DNA of 64,000 nt from CALBZH01 sp964538515 (GCA_964538515.1 CAZIEW010000004.1:42474-106473); one strand, 5' to 3'; shown: positions 1 to 8,915, counted from the stretch's first letter. Made by a program: numbers and translations. Notes: a model not told the origin generated them from the sequence alone.

Positions 1-2
1 TC

Positions 3-296
3 AGCAGGATGCAGTTCGTGAGGCAGGAGATCAACTATACGTTCAATAAGAATGCGGCTTTTGCCCGTGCAATGGTTTATACGAATGAAGCTGCAGCGCC
101 CTCTCATGCAGTCGGCATCTATCTTCTCTTTAATACGCGAGTGACTCAGATAACGACCAATGACCCGACTGAATACGCATTGCGGTCCACTTTTCTCGCC
201 CAGGAGAATTTCCGGCTTTTCCTGTTGGACGAAATAGCTGACAACGACCCCCAATATGACCCCTATCCGATTTTCCTGAGTACCGGTCGACAGTAG
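3..296 (+). CDS. C-terminal part of an unknown protein (cut by window start)
   Basis: The reading frame is open from the first bases of the window to the TAG at 294-296, so the gene probably begins upstream; an ATG at 9 gives a 95-residue minimum. The visible part is a soluble, mixed-composition sequence with no signal peptide, membrane segment or motif I recognise. A strong intrinsic terminator 42 bases after the stop supports this being the true end of a transcribed gene. No function is proposed. Confidence 0.5.
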   Translation, partial: SRMQFVRQEINYTFNKNAAFARAMVYTNEAAAPSHAVGIYLLFNTRVTQITTNDPTEYALRSTFLAQENFRLFLLDEIADNDPQYDPYPIFLSTGRQ

Positions 297-337
297 TTGT
301 AGAGATACCGGGGATGCTTTTCTCCCTTGGCCGTCTG

Positions 338-382
338 GAAGGACCTGCGCTCGAGCAAGCCAAGCGCAGGTCCTTCTTTTTG
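338..382 (+). terminator. Rho-independent terminator
   Basis: Perfect 14-bp inverted repeat (338-351 and 363-376) with an 11-base loop, followed by a T-rich run (TTTTT from 377). It follows the unknown gene ending at 296 and separates it from the tRNA promoter. Confidence 0.85.
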
Positions 383-425
383 TGGCGATGCCGGGAGTCA
401 TTTATCCCGATGTCGTTTATACCGG

Positions 426-454
426 TTGACTTTAAGAAAGAAGTCAGATATTAC
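426..454 (+). promoter_or_regulatory. Sigma-70-type promoter of the initiator tRNA
   Basis: TTGACT at 426-431 and TATTAC at 449-454 are separated by exactly 17 bases. The predicted transcription start, about 7 bases after the -10, lies just before the tRNA at 468. Confidence 0.75.
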
Positions 455-464
455 AAGCGCCACA

Positions 465-544
<80 letters not shown>

Positions 545-554
545 GACAATTCAA

Positions 555-586
555 GGGGGTTAGCCAGGATCGGCTGACCCCCTTTT
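555..586 (+). terminator. Rho-independent terminator of the tRNA
   Basis: An 11-bp stem (555-565 with 72-82 of the same line, that is 572-582) with one G-T pair and a 6-base loop, followed by TTTT. The stop codon of the convergent CDF gene lies inside the left arm, so the hairpin may also serve that gene, although no T run follows on its strand. Confidence 0.8.
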
Positions 587-1648
587 CGTTCTATGCTGCA
601 CGATGACCTCCGCGTGGGACGGACCTGCGGGCGCCCTTTCGGTATAAGCACCCCTGCCTTGCTTCGAATCCGATACGAGCGTGTCTCGACGCCAGAGTCT
701 TTGTTCGAGGGTGGGGTTTTGGCGGAGTCTACAGGGATCGAATCCGCAGATCGGGCATTCGGAGTCGATACAAGGCTCGGCATGGATCAACGCGTCTGCA
801 ATGCCAGGAAGCTCCTTCTGCAACAATTCTCTCAAGTCCATGACCTCCTGGTGTGCTTCTTCCAGGCTGAGGTCCCGAGGCAGAATGAGATGGAAGTCCA
901 CATAAGATTGGTTGCCGGATCTCCACGCGCGGAGCTTGTGGATGTCGATCCATCGCGGCCGCCGATACTTCGCGATCAATGTGGCAATCTCTTCGAGCAG
1001 CTCAGGATCCGAGGCGTCCATCAGCCCCGCATAAGATTGGCGGATCAGCGCGGAGCCCGTGGCAAGAATGCTCATTGCCATGATGCAGGCAAGGACACCG
1101 TCCATCCAGAAGAGCCCCGTCTTAAGGACCAGAAGCAGCCCTCCCAGCACACCGATTGAGCTGTAGACATCGGTCAAGACGTGCTTCCCGTCTGCGATCA
1201 GCACAAGCGAGCGGGTTCTCTTGCCGACTCGAATCAACGCAAGCGCCAGGCCGGCATTCATACAGCTGGTGACCACCAGCAGGAGCAAACCGCTCCCAAG
1301 GTCCACGAGATCGTGCGGCGAGACAAGCTGTTTCCAGCCCTGGTGAAGGATGCCGGCGGCCGCAAGGACAATGAGAGCACCCTCAAAGCCGGCCGAAAAG
1401 TACTCGATTTTACCGTGGCCATAGGGATGGCTGGGGTCCGGAGGCTTGGCCGCAATCAGGACGCTCATGAGAGCGAAAGCACTGGCGACCACATTGATAA
1501 TGGATTCAAGGGCGTCGGAGAGAATCGCGGCAGATCGTGTGATGTGATAGGTGTAAAACTTTAGACCCATGATGAGAATGCCCGTGACGAGCGACGCACT
1601 GATCGCGAGCACGCGATAACGGGCCTCGATTTTGGACAAGCGATTCAC
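560..1648 (-). CDS. Cation diffusion facilitator family metal exporter
   Basis: A 362-residue inner-membrane CDF transporter, predicted to exchange protons for divalent metals (Zn, Fe, Mn or Co). The GTG start is chosen because GGAGGA sits just upstream. Residues 1-215 hold about six membrane helices. The conserved loop HPYGHGKIE is at 74-82, SDALES of helix 2 at 44-49 and the H158/D162 metal pair of helix 5 at 158-162. The cytoplasmic domain spans roughly 215-290. It ends with a cysteine cluster, C294-x4-C299-x2-C302-x4-C307, and then a polar tail of about 55 residues that is not typical of short CDF proteins. The metal cannot be told from sequence alone. It is monocistronic and convergent with the tRNA. 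Confidence 0.9.
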   Translation of the reverse strand: MNRLSKIEARYRVLAISASLVTGILIMGLKFYTYHITRSAAILSDALESIINVVASAFALMSVLIAAKPPDPSHPYGHGKIEYFSAGFEGALIVLAAAGILHQGWKQLVSPHDLVDLGSGLLLLVVTSCMNAGLALALIRVGKRTRSLVLIADGKHVLTDVYSSIGVLGGLLLVLKTGLFWMDGVLACIMAMSILATGSALIRQSYAGLMDASDPELLEEIATLIAKYRRPRWIDIHKLRAWRSGNQSYVDFHLILPRDLSLEEAHQEVMDLRELLQKELPGIADALIHAEPCIDSECPICGFDPCRLRQNPTLEQRLWRRDTLVSDSKQGRGAYTERAPAGPSHAEVIVQHRTKRGSADPG

Positions 1649-1784
1649 GTCTCCTCCAATGAATGAAGGTCCATGCCGTTTGATCTCTGACAGCGGTAGT
1701 GCGAAACTCTACCAGCTCGCTTCTTGCCTTCACAAGCGGAAATCATGGTCGACCTCGGTTTCTTCCGAGCGCCAACAAAGGGTT

Positions 1785-1812
1785 TTTAGATTCGGCTTCA
1801 AGTCGGTATAAT
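1785..1812 (+). promoter_or_regulatory. Candidate sigma-70 promoter for the PEP-synthase-like gene
   Basis: A consensus TATAAT at 1807-1812 with TTTAGA 16 bases upstream (1785-1790), in the 321-base gap between the divergent CDF gene and the gene starting at 1970. It implies a leader of about 150 bases. I see no other feature in this gap. Confidence 0.5.
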
Positions 1813-1969
1813 ACAGGTGTATGTTCGCGACTGTCAGCGACCCCATGTCCAAAGGCAGAATATGCGACCGACTTCCGCGACGAGCACCGGTGGTCTGACC
1901 CTCTGAACCCATTAGGGTGCGGGCTTTGCGGTCTGTTCTCGAACATCACATGATGAAGCGAGTGCCTTC

Positions 1970-4624
1970 ATGCTCCAATCGATCGAGTTCCTGAAGAGCC
2001 TCATTCCCCGCCGTCGAAAACCCGTAGAGAAAGACCTTACGGACCTATTTCGCCAGAAGTACGAGCATTTCAAGCAGCTCCTGGACTCCAATGCGGAAAT
2101 GTCCAAGATCATTACGGACATCGAGGAGAAGCTGCGAGGACACCAGGTATTCGGGATGGCCTACGTTCGATCGCAATCGGCCCGTGCGGTCTTTTATGCG
2201 CTGCGAATGGTGCAGAGCCTGAATGCTCTTTCTTCAAATCGCTATCTGGGGCTTCTTGAGACGGTCGAGAAGCTGAATAGGAGCATCAAGGAGGAGCTCG
2301 ACCGGAGGAAAGAGAGCGAAGTCAAGGACTGGATCCTTCCCTACGAGCGCATCACCAAGGAGATGGTCGACGTTGTCGGAGGAAAGAATGCGAACCTGGG
2401 CGAGGCTCGAAACCGCGTCTCCCTCCCGATTCCCGAAGGGTTTGCCATCACCACCAACGCTTACGACTATTTCCTGCGGGCGAACGAGCTCAGTGACGAG
2501 ATCAATCGCAAGAAGATGGAGCTCCTTGCCGAGTCTCCCGAGAGTGTCACATCGGTCAGCGAGGAGATTCAACGATTGATCATCACGGCTCCGGTTCCCG
2601 AAGATCTGGGTCGGGCCATCCTTGAGGCCTACGATGCGATGATGGCGCGCATCCGTGAGCGGCGTGGCGATGGAGTCTCGGGTCATGTCTCCCTCCGCAG
2701 CAGTGCCATCGGCGAGGACAGCGAGCTGTCCTTCGCGGGTCAATACCTTTCGATGTTGAACGTGCCCCGAGATCGTCTTGTTCAGACTTATAAGTTCATC
2801 ATCGCTAGCCTGTTTACCCCGCGTGCCATCTCCTATCGCCTCAACAAAGGGATCCGAGACGAGGACATCGCCATGAGCGTTGCCTGCCTGGAGATGGTGG
2901 ATTCAGTCGCCAGCGGCGTGATGTACTCTCGGCATCCGTTCGACGCAGCGAAGGACCATATTCTCATCAATGCGGTGTGGGGCCTGGGGCCGTATGCTGT
3001 CGACGGCGTTGTCACGCCTGACAGCTTTTCGGTAAGCCGGGGCGACCATCCGGCCATTGTGGAAACCCGTGTTTCCTGCAAGCATGCGCGACTCGTGAGC
3101 AACCCTGAGGGAGGATTGATCGAATCAGCCGTGTCGGATGCCGAGCGAGATGCACCGTGCCTCTCCGAGGCTCAGGTGCTCGAGCTTGCCCATTGGGCCA
3201 CCAAATTGGAGGCTCATTACGCGACGCCGCAGGACACCGAATGGGCGCTTGATCCTGCGGGCAATCTTCTGCTGCTTCAAACCCGACCGTTGAAGCTCGA
3301 GTGCGTCGAGGAGCCTGAGCAGGTCGCTTGCGTGGTCGATACCTCCCGCTACCCGATTCTCATTGACAATGCGGCCGTGGCCTCCCCCGGTATCGGGGCC
3401 GGCCCTGCCTACCAGGTCCACACGGATGACGACTTGGCGGCTTTTCCCGAGGGTGCCGTGCTCATTGCCAAGCACTCGTCGCCGAAGTTCGTCGTGGTGA
3501 TGCAGAAAGCCCAGGCCATTATTGCGGATTCCGGAAGCGTGACCGGCCACATGGCGTCCCTTTCCCGGGAGTTTGGCGTGCCTACCCTTCTTGACGCTCG
3601 CGAAGCCACCAAGACCATTCCCAACGGCAAGGAGATCACGGTCGATGCCCTTTCAGGCAAGATCTACGAAGGCAGGGTCCCCGAGCTCATCTCCATGCAG
3701 GTCGCCCGGCACTCGGACATGGAGGGAACGCCCGTTTTCGAAACCCTGAAGCGGATCGCCACAGTCATCGTCCCCCTGCGTCTTTTTGATCCCAAGTCCC
3801 CCGAATTCTCGCCGGAGAACTGCCGGTCACTCCATGATGTGATGCGGTTCGTGCATGAAGCATCCTACGCCGAGATGTTTCAGATCAGCGACGTCGTCTC
3901 GGAAGGCGAAGGCCATGCGATGAAGCTCGACGCACCGCTCCCGATCGACTTGCGGGTGATCGACCTGGGAGGCGGCATCGCGCACGCCCGACCGGACGCC
4001 CGTAAGGTCAAGGAAAAGCAGCTCGCTTCCGTACCCTTCCGAGCCCTCCTCAGGGGGATGCTCCATGAAGAGCTCCGCTACATGAAGCCTCGTCCCGTCG
4101 AACTGAGAGGGTTTCTCTCCGTGATGGGGGAGCAGATGTTTACCAATGTCCATGGCGCCGAACGCTTCGGGGATCGAAGCTATGCCATCATCTCGGACAA
4201 GTACATGAACTTCAGCTCGCGCGTCGGTTATCATTACGGGATTCTGGATGCCTACTGCGGCCTGACCATGAACAAGAACTACATTACCTTCTCGTTCAAG
4301 GGCGGCGCCGCGGACGACGTTCGGCGCAACCGGCGGGCGCGCGCCATCGCGCTCATCCTCAAGGAATTGGGCTTCACCGTGGATGTCATGGGGGATCGAG
4401 TCGATGCAAGGTTCCAGAAGTACGAAGCGCCGGTTATCGAGGAGAAGCTCGATTATCTGGGAAGACTGTTGCTCTTCACCCGCCAGATGGACATGCTCAT
4501 GCACAGCGAGGCGTCGGTCCCTGCCATTGCCAAGGCGTTCATGGAAGCAGACTATCAGCTCGAGCGGTTCCTGGCCCGAAAGCCCGAGACGGAGCCAGGG
4601 GCCGAGACCGCCAATTCGGCATGA
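1970..4624 (+). CDS. PEP-synthase/PPDK-like phosphotransferase with atypical C-terminus
   Basis: An 884-residue cytoplasmic protein. An N-terminal helical region (about 1-120, partly coiled coil) precedes a pyruvate phosphate dikinase-type ATP-grasp domain (about 125-490) with the VGGKNANLGE motif near its start and SLRSSAIGEDS. A swivelling phosphohistidine domain follows (about 500-570), with GSVTGHMASLSREFGVPTL holding the predicted phosphorylated His. The usual C-terminal PEP/pyruvate TIM barrel of PpsA or PPDK is not recognisable; about 300 residues of different sequence take its place. The acceptor substrate is therefore uncertain, and a dikinase acting on something other than pyruvate is possible. 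The Shine-Dalgarno is weak, so the start is moderately sure. It converges with 4649-5458. Confidence 0.75.
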   Translation: MLQSIEFLKSLIPRRRKPVEKDLTDLFRQKYEHFKQLLDSNAEMSKIITDIEEKLRGHQVFGMAYVRSQSARAVFYALRMVQSLNALSSNRYLGLLETVEKLNRSIKEELDRRKESEVKDWILPYERITKEMVDVVGGKNANLGEARNRVSLPIPEGFAITTNAYDYFLRANELSDEINRKKMELLAESPESVTSVSEEIQRLIITAPVPEDLGRAILEAYDAMMARIRERRGDGVSGHVSLRSSAIGEDSELSFAGQYLSMLNVPRDRLVQTYKFIIASLFTPRAISYRLNKGIRDEDIAMSVACLEMVDSVASGVMYSRHPFDAAKDHILINAVWGLGPYAVDGVVTPDSFSVSRGDHPAIVETRVSCKHARLVSNPEGGLIESAVSDAERDAPCLSEAQVLELAHWATKLEAHYATPQDTEWALDPAGNLLLLQTRPLKLECVEEPEQVACVVDTSRYPILIDNAAVASPGIGAGPAYQVHTDDDLAAFPEGAVLIAKHSSPKFVVVMQKAQAIIADSGSVTGHMASLSREFGVPTLLDAREATKTIPNGKEITVDALSGKIYEGRVPELISMQVARHSDMEGTPVFETLKRIATVIVPLRLFDPKSPEFSPENCRSLHDVMRFVHEASYAEMFQISDVVSEGEGHAMKLDAPLPIDLRVIDLGGGIAHARPDARKVKEKQLASVPFRALLRGMLHEELRYMKPRPVELRGFLSVMGEQMFTNVHGAERFGDRSYAIISDKYMNFSSRVGYHYGILDAYCGLTMNKNYITFSFKGGAADDVRRNRRARAIALILKELGFTVDVMGDRVDARFQKYEAPVIEEKLDYLGRLLLFTRQMDMLMHSEASVPAIAKAFMEADYQLERFLARKPETEPGAETANSA

Positions 4625-4648
4625 CGGCCTGAATCCGTTTCTTGCCTT

Positions 4649-5458
4649 CTACCCCGCCATGATCCCGGGGGCGTCCGGCTTCAAGACAAGACTCCCGGGC
4701 CTGACGTCGCAATCGAGGTCGACCTCCCCGGTCGCATCCTCTTCAAGTACCTCTTTCACCCGGACCGTTCCGATGATCTCACCGCTCTTGCCCATGATCC
4801 GCAGCGTATCGCCGGCCGTGATGCCGTGATCACGCCCGAGCCCAAAGGCGACCTCAAAGCAGCTATCCGTCTTTGCAACGCGATAGATCTCGGCCCGTCC
4901 CTCCGCAGCCAACAGAGCATCCCGCCTTCCCGTCAGGGCGTAGACGGTCCCGAAGGCCACGGCCGTGAGCACGAAGAACCCTCCGGAAACCACCCAGGGG
5001 CTCACGCCCAGATTCCTGCCGATGAGGGACTTGGAGCTCCGGCGAAGATCCTCTGGCGACGCATGCACCTGGACGACGAACGTGGCGAGTGGCCGTTCGT
5101 CAGGCTTGCCCTTGAGCTCGACGAAGACCGGGTACTTCCCGGGAGGAATGGCGGGGTCGAGCTGGACCTGTCCGCGCCACATGTTCCCACCCATCCAAAA
5201 GCCCGCGTGGATGGCCTCGAAAACGATGCGGACATCGGGTGAGTCTGAAACGTACAGGATCTCCTGAAGCTCCTTGACCTCCATCGGGAGGTTGCCGTTG
5301 ACACTGGCCGATTCGCCGGGCAATAGGTCCAGCTGGTTGACGGGCTGGCGAAACTGCGAGACAAGCCCATCAAGCGCCGCCAAAACGAAGAGCGCGCAGC
5401 ACAGGGCACCGAATCGCCCGACCCACCTCTGCCACCATGTTACCCCAGCCAGCATCAT
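4649..5458 (-). CDS. Conserved-type membrane protein of unknown function
   Basis: 269 residues. A first membrane segment at about 10-30 is followed by an extracytoplasmic domain (about 35-150) that looks like a beta-sandwich, with phrases such as PGESASVNG and IPPGKYPVFVELKG. A second membrane segment (about 155-180) leads to a cytoplasmic or re-exported C-terminal domain of about 90 residues, probably OB-like, containing GLGRDHGITAGDTLRIMGKSG. I do not recognise the family. Its ATG overlaps the stop of the upstream 71-residue gene (ATGA), so the two are translationally coupled and probably work together at the membrane. Confidence 0.75.
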   Translation of the reverse strand: MMLAGVTWWQRWVGRFGALCCALFVLAALDGLVSQFRQPVNQLDLLPGESASVNGNLPMEVKELQEILYVSDSPDVRIVFEAIHAGFWMGGNMWRGQVQLDPAIPPGKYPVFVELKGKPDERPLATFVVQVHASPEDLRRSSKSLIGRNLGVSPWVVSGGFFVLTAVAFGTVYALTGRRDALLAAEGRAEIYRVAKTDSCFEVAFGLGRDHGITAGDTLRIMGKSGEIIGTVRVKEVLEEDATGEVDLDCDVRPGSLVLKPDAPGIMAG

Positions 5459-5670
5459 TCGGCCGGCTCCGGCTCAGGCTCCGCCGAGCGCAAACGCTTG
5501 AAGACAATGCGGGCAGCGATGAGTGTCGGCACGATCATCATCACGAAGGTCTTGAAGAAGACTGGAGTGAAATTGGCCTGATCCTTATCGGCCACATACA
5601 TGCTGACGCACAGCTCGGCGATCATGAGAACGTCCATGATCCCGATGACGACCTTCTGTCGAAAATTCAT
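5455..5670 (-). CDS. Small two-helix membrane protein
   Basis: 71 residues with two predicted membrane helices (about 7-27 and 36-58) and a short acidic proline-glutamate tail (EPEPEPAE). Its stop overlaps the start of the next gene by four bases. No known family is recognised. The upstream 374 bases (5671-6044) hold only the terminator of the lipoprotein gene and presumably the promoter of this pair, which I could not place. Confidence 0.7.
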   Translation of the reverse strand: MNFRQKVVIGIMDVLMIAELCVSMYVADKDQANFTPVFFKTFVMMIVPTLIAARIVFKRLRSAEPEPEPAE

Positions 5671-5972
5671 GTTCTGTCCAGTCCCTTGCCGATCTGCGAC
5701 CGCTCAGCAGACGGCTGCAGAGTAAAGTGCTCGAATTGCCACGCGTCATCCCGGCAGGTTCCAAGTAATCAGCCACACGAGTAGATGACTGTGCTCAACG
5801 CGAACGTTATCCCGAAAATTTTTCAGCCGGGATCCAGGGCTTTCCTGGAGCAGTGCTGATTCCGGCTTATAGCATGGCGCAATGACGTTCGCCGGAGCCT
5901 CTATTCACCTTCTGCGGGGTTTGACTCGCTAGGCGATACGATCTTGTGTGGACCTGAGCTTACCGCCTCGAC

Positions 5973-6014
5973 GAAAGAATCGCCAGGCCGGTCCCCCAAC
6001 CTGGCGATTCTTTC
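5973..6014 (-). terminator. Strong hairpin terminator after the lipoprotein operon
   Basis: Perfect 15-bp inverted repeat (5973-5987 and 6000-6014) with a 12-base loop, 31 bases beyond the stop of the gene ending at 6045. The distal arm ends in TTCTTTC on the minus strand, so the T-rich part is inside the stem. It is a likely end of the uspA-to-lipoprotein operon. Confidence 0.7.
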
Positions 6015-6044
6015 ATAGTCCAATTCGGGCCCTGGAGGAACCGC

Positions 6045-6656
6045 TTATTTCTTGTAGATATCCGTCTTGCTGATGTTCATGAAGCGCAGGGCCTTGCCTT
6101 CCTCCCGATAGTAGACCCGGACTTCGTCCCCCGCGTCCCAGGTGCTGACCGGCAGGCTGAAATACTCCTCGGGCAGGGAGAAGGTGACAAAGATCTTCTG
6201 GCGGCTGGAGTAGATCGAGATGGTCTTCTTGTCCTTGTCCACCACCGGGAATTTCTTCGCTTTCCCTTCGGCCTTGTCGAAGACCAGGGGATCGTCTTTC
6301 GCCACATTGTCCCGTTGCTCGATCAGTGTGTAGTCCAGGGTCTTGAGATCCTGGGTCGTCGGATCGAAGATCGTGATTTTTCTTGCCTTTGTATCCAGGT
6401 TCATCCGACCGCCCGCCTTGGGCTCCGGTCCCATTTCATGGGGATCCGTCGGGTACGTGTAGACGTGGGGCGGCAGGTGCGTGTAATCGGGATTCCCCGG
6501 GTCCGCCCGGAAGTCACGGATGATGGTGCATTGCTTTTTGGCCGAATCCGCCATGATGACTCGACCCTGGTCGACCTTGCCGTAGTTTCCGCAGCCCACC
6601 AGCAGGAGCGGGAGAATCATGAGCACCGTCCAAACCCAGCTATTTCCTTTTCGCAT
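6045..6656 (-). CDS. Lipoprotein, DUF4881-like
   Basis: 203 residues with a lipoprotein signal peptide: basic MRKGNSW start, hydrophobic run, then lipobox LLVGC at about 18-22. The mature protein is a soluble beta-rich domain with charged stretches. I believe it matches the DUF4881 family of Desulfobacterota lipoproteins, from general resemblance and from its place beside TauE/SafE and UspA genes; this could not be checked here. It is the last gene of the uspA operon, 63 bases after the exporter gene, and is followed by the hairpin at 5973-6014. Confidence 0.75.
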   Translation of the reverse strand: MRKGNSWVWTVLMILPLLLVGCGNYGKVDQGRVIMADSAKKQCTIIRDFRADPGNPDYTHLPPHVYTYPTDPHEMGPEPKAGGRMNLDTKARKITIFDPTTQDLKTLDYTLIEQRDNVAKDDPLVFDKAEGKAKKFPVVDKDKKTISIYSSRQKIFVTFSLPEEYFSLPVSTWDAGDEVRVYYREEGKALRFMNISKTDIYKK

Positions 6657-6719
6657 GGTCCTTACTCCCTTATGGATTGCGTCGTTCGAGCGCGCGTGAG
6701 TCCTTAGACGATTGAGTTT

Positions 6720-7790
6720 TCACCCGGCCTGCCTCGCAAGGGCGGCCTTCTTCGCGGCCACTTCCTGCTTGGCCCCCTGGACCATCTTGACGAAGATGTA
6801 GATGGACATCGCAGCCACGAGGCTCAAGATGAGAGCGGTCGACGTGTTGTCACAGAGCGTCTTGATGGAGGGTACGTACGCGGGGACAATCTTCAGGGCG
6901 ACGGAAATGCCACAGCCGATGACCGCACAGCCGAAGACGATGCGAATGCCATAACCCTTGATGTACTTGGTGGCAACCGTGCCCACCTGTGCGCCAACCG
7001 ATGCGCCGATCAGCATGATGATGGCGGCGACGAGCTCGGTGCGGCCTTTGTAGGTGTAGGTCGCCGCGCCGTAGAGGCCGGAGATCATGACTTCAAAGAG
7101 GTCGGTGCCAACCGCCACGTGGGTCGGGCAGCCAAGGATGTAAATGAGGGAGGGCATGCGGATGAGACCGCCGCCGATACCGAGAATACCCGCCAGCCAG
7201 CCCGTCGCGAAGCTCACCAGGATGGGAAGCCATGCGGAGCAGTAGATGCCTGCAGCGTGAAGATGGACCATCGGGGGGATCTTGATCTTGTGGAAGGTCT
7301 TGTGCCACTCGACGCCCGTCGCCAGCTTGTCCACTTCCTTGCCGGCCGCAAGGGCTTCCCGCTCCTTGCGCTTCTTAACGGCCACATCGTGAAACACCAT
7401 CCAGGCGATCAGGGTAAGAAGGATGAGATACATGATCCGGACGACCTTTTCGACGCTCCCCAACCGCTCGAGCCACATGATCATCTGGGCGCCCACTTCG
7501 AAGCCCACGACCGTACCCACAAGCATGATCATGCCCAGCTTGTAGTCCACGTTGCCGAACTTGCCGTGCCGCATGGTAGAGATGAGCGACTTGCCCGCCA
7601 TGTGGGCGATGTCCGTCCCGATGGCAAATGCCATGGGGAATCCAAGAATGTTCAGACCGGGGGTCACCATCCAGGCGCCGCCCATGCCGAAGAAGCCGCC
7701 GATGATGCCAACACCGATACCGAGGATGATAAGACCGGGCCAGAAGATCTTAACGCCGGCAATGGGCATGAGGATATAGAGCCATTCCAT
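6720..7790 (-). CDS. TauE/SafE (TSUP) family sulfite/organosulfonate exporter
   Basis: A 356-residue polytopic inner-membrane protein. Two TSUP repeats are visible: an N-terminal one with GIGVGIIGGFFGMGGAW (about 26-42) and a C-terminal one with GWLAGILGIGGGLIRMP (about 195-215), separated by a hydrophilic cytoplasmic loop (about 135-175). The family exports sulfite, sulfoacetate or related anions by proton motive force. In a sulfur-metabolising anaerobe, sulfite is a reasonable guess. GGAGG lies upstream of the ATG. It follows the 98-residue membrane protein by 67 bases in the sigma-54-type uspA operon. Confidence 0.9.
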   Translation of the reverse strand: MEWLYILMPIAGVKIFWPGLIILGIGVGIIGGFFGMGGAWMVTPGLNILGFPMAFAIGTDIAHMAGKSLISTMRHGKFGNVDYKLGMIMLVGTVVGFEVGAQMIMWLERLGSVEKVVRIMYLILLTLIAWMVFHDVAVKKRKEREALAAGKEVDKLATGVEWHKTFHKIKIPPMVHLHAAGIYCSAWLPILVSFATGWLAGILGIGGGLIRMPSLIYILGCPTHVAVGTDLFEVMISGLYGAATYTYKGRTELVAAIIMLIGASVGAQVGTVATKYIKGYGIRIVFGCAVIGCGISVALKIVPAYVPSIKTLCDNTSTALILSLVAAMSIYIFVKMVQGAKQEVAAKKAALARQAG

Positions 7791-7857
7791 GGAAAACCTC
7801 CATATTCGATTAGATGAGTACAGTCCTATTCAATGAGTGAGCAAGGCATTCAACGAC

Positions 7858-8154
7858 TCAGTGCTCCGCAAGCTCTCGCGACTTCAGGTCGATTCCGATG
7901 TGTGTCATGATCAGGTCGGCCAGCACCCCGAATACAACTCCAATCAGAGGGATCAACACAACCGTGAGGATGGTGAATTCCACATAGCTGTTGTTGTAGA
8001 GATCGCCCCACCATTTCATGATGCCTTGCAGCTTGCGGGTATCGGCAACAATGACCATCGGCGCAACAGCACCGCCGCCGGCCGCCAAGACCATCTGCGG
8101 CAGCATCGCCAGGAAAGCCCCAAATCCAATCGCTTTCTTCCAGATTTTACGCAT
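7858..8154 (-). CDS. Small membrane protein, 98 residues
   Basis: The start at 8154 is chosen because GGAGG lies 8-9 bases upstream; a longer frame up to 8280 would overlap uspA and lacks a ribosome site. The protein has a signal-like N-terminus ending in LAAGGGAVAP (about 8-30), a polar segment and one strong membrane helix (about 58-85). It is probably an accessory subunit of the TauE/SafE exporter encoded next, an inference from position only. Confidence 0.75.
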   Translation of the reverse strand: MRKIWKKAIGFGAFLAMLPQMVLAAGGGAVAPMVIVADTRKLQGIMKWWGDLYNNSYVEFTILTVVLIPLIGVVFGVLADLIMTHIGIDLKSRELAEH

Positions 8155-8255
8155 GGTCCCTATCCTCCGTTCCAGTCTCAACCACATCGCAACCATTCCA
8201 CACCGAGTATCCACAACGTCCGAAAAGGTTTTTCCCTCTGCTTCGACAGCCCCCC

Positions 8256-8672
8256 TTACCGAATCACGGTGACGCTGCACGGTGCGTTCGCAACCACCTT
8301 GGCAGCCGTGCTGCCCATGAGCGCCCGCTTGAACCCGGTCACGCCCGTGCTTCCCAGCAGGATCTGGTCGAACTTCCCCTCTTCCGCTTTCCGAATGATG
8401 TTGTTGGCGGGAACAACCCCAGCTTCCAGAACACGCTGAATGCGGATTCCTTTCGCATCGAAAACGGCCTTGGCTTTGTCCAGAGCGGCGACCGCCTGCG
8501 CCTCCAGCTTGTCCTGGATGTTAAGAGGCATCTCGTCGATGTCCTTGGCGTACAAGGCCACCGCCATCAGCGTGATCTGAGCCCCCTCTTTCTCTGCCAG
8601 CTCCACCGCCCGTTGCACGGCCTTCATGGAATGCTCCGACCCGTCCGTCGCCACCAGCACATTCATAGCCAT
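8256..8672 (-). CDS. Universal stress protein, ATP-binding type
   Basis: 138 residues, the normal length of a single-domain UspA protein. It starts with the beta-strand MNVLVATDGSE and carries the nucleotide motif G-x2-G-x9-G-S (GSTG to MGST, about 107-123), so it is of the ATP-binding class. GGAAGGAGG precedes the ATG. It is the first gene of the operon uspA - small membrane protein - TauE/SafE - lipoprotein. A sigma-54 promoter lies about 85 bases upstream. Confidence 0.92.
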   Translation of the reverse strand: MAMNVLVATDGSEHSMKAVQRAVELAEKEGAQITLMAVALYAKDIDEMPLNIQDKLEAQAVAALDKAKAVFDAKGIRIQRVLEAGVVPANNIIRKAEEGKFDQILLGSTGVTGFKRALMGSTAAKVVANAPCSVTVIR

Positions 8673-8757
8673 CGTTTGCCTCCTTCCAATCGTATGAGAT
8701 CTTATGCTTTGCTCTATCTGGTGCGAGTCCCCTCCTCCTCACCACGCTTCCTGATTG

Positions 8758-8773
8758 AGCAAGGGGTATGCCA
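8758..8773 (-). promoter_or_regulatory. Sigma-54 (-24/-12) promoter of the uspA operon
   Basis: On the minus strand the sequence is TGGCATACCCCTTGCT. It fits the RpoN consensus TGGCACG-N4-TTGCW with the GG and GC at exact spacing; only positions 6 and 7 differ. Transcription would begin near 8746, about 74 bases before uspA. The NtrC-type activator encoded at 11952-13382 is the obvious candidate partner. Confidence 0.75.
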
Positions 8774-8915
8774 TGGGCGAGCGCGTGCGGTTCATAGCCA
8801 TAGAGCTAGATGGAATATGGATTGTGAGGGATTGGAAGGCAAAAATGCGTGAGGAAAGGATGGGGAAAGGTGAAACTATCAGGTGACAGGTGTGTCGCCT
8901 GCTGGAGGACAGGTC

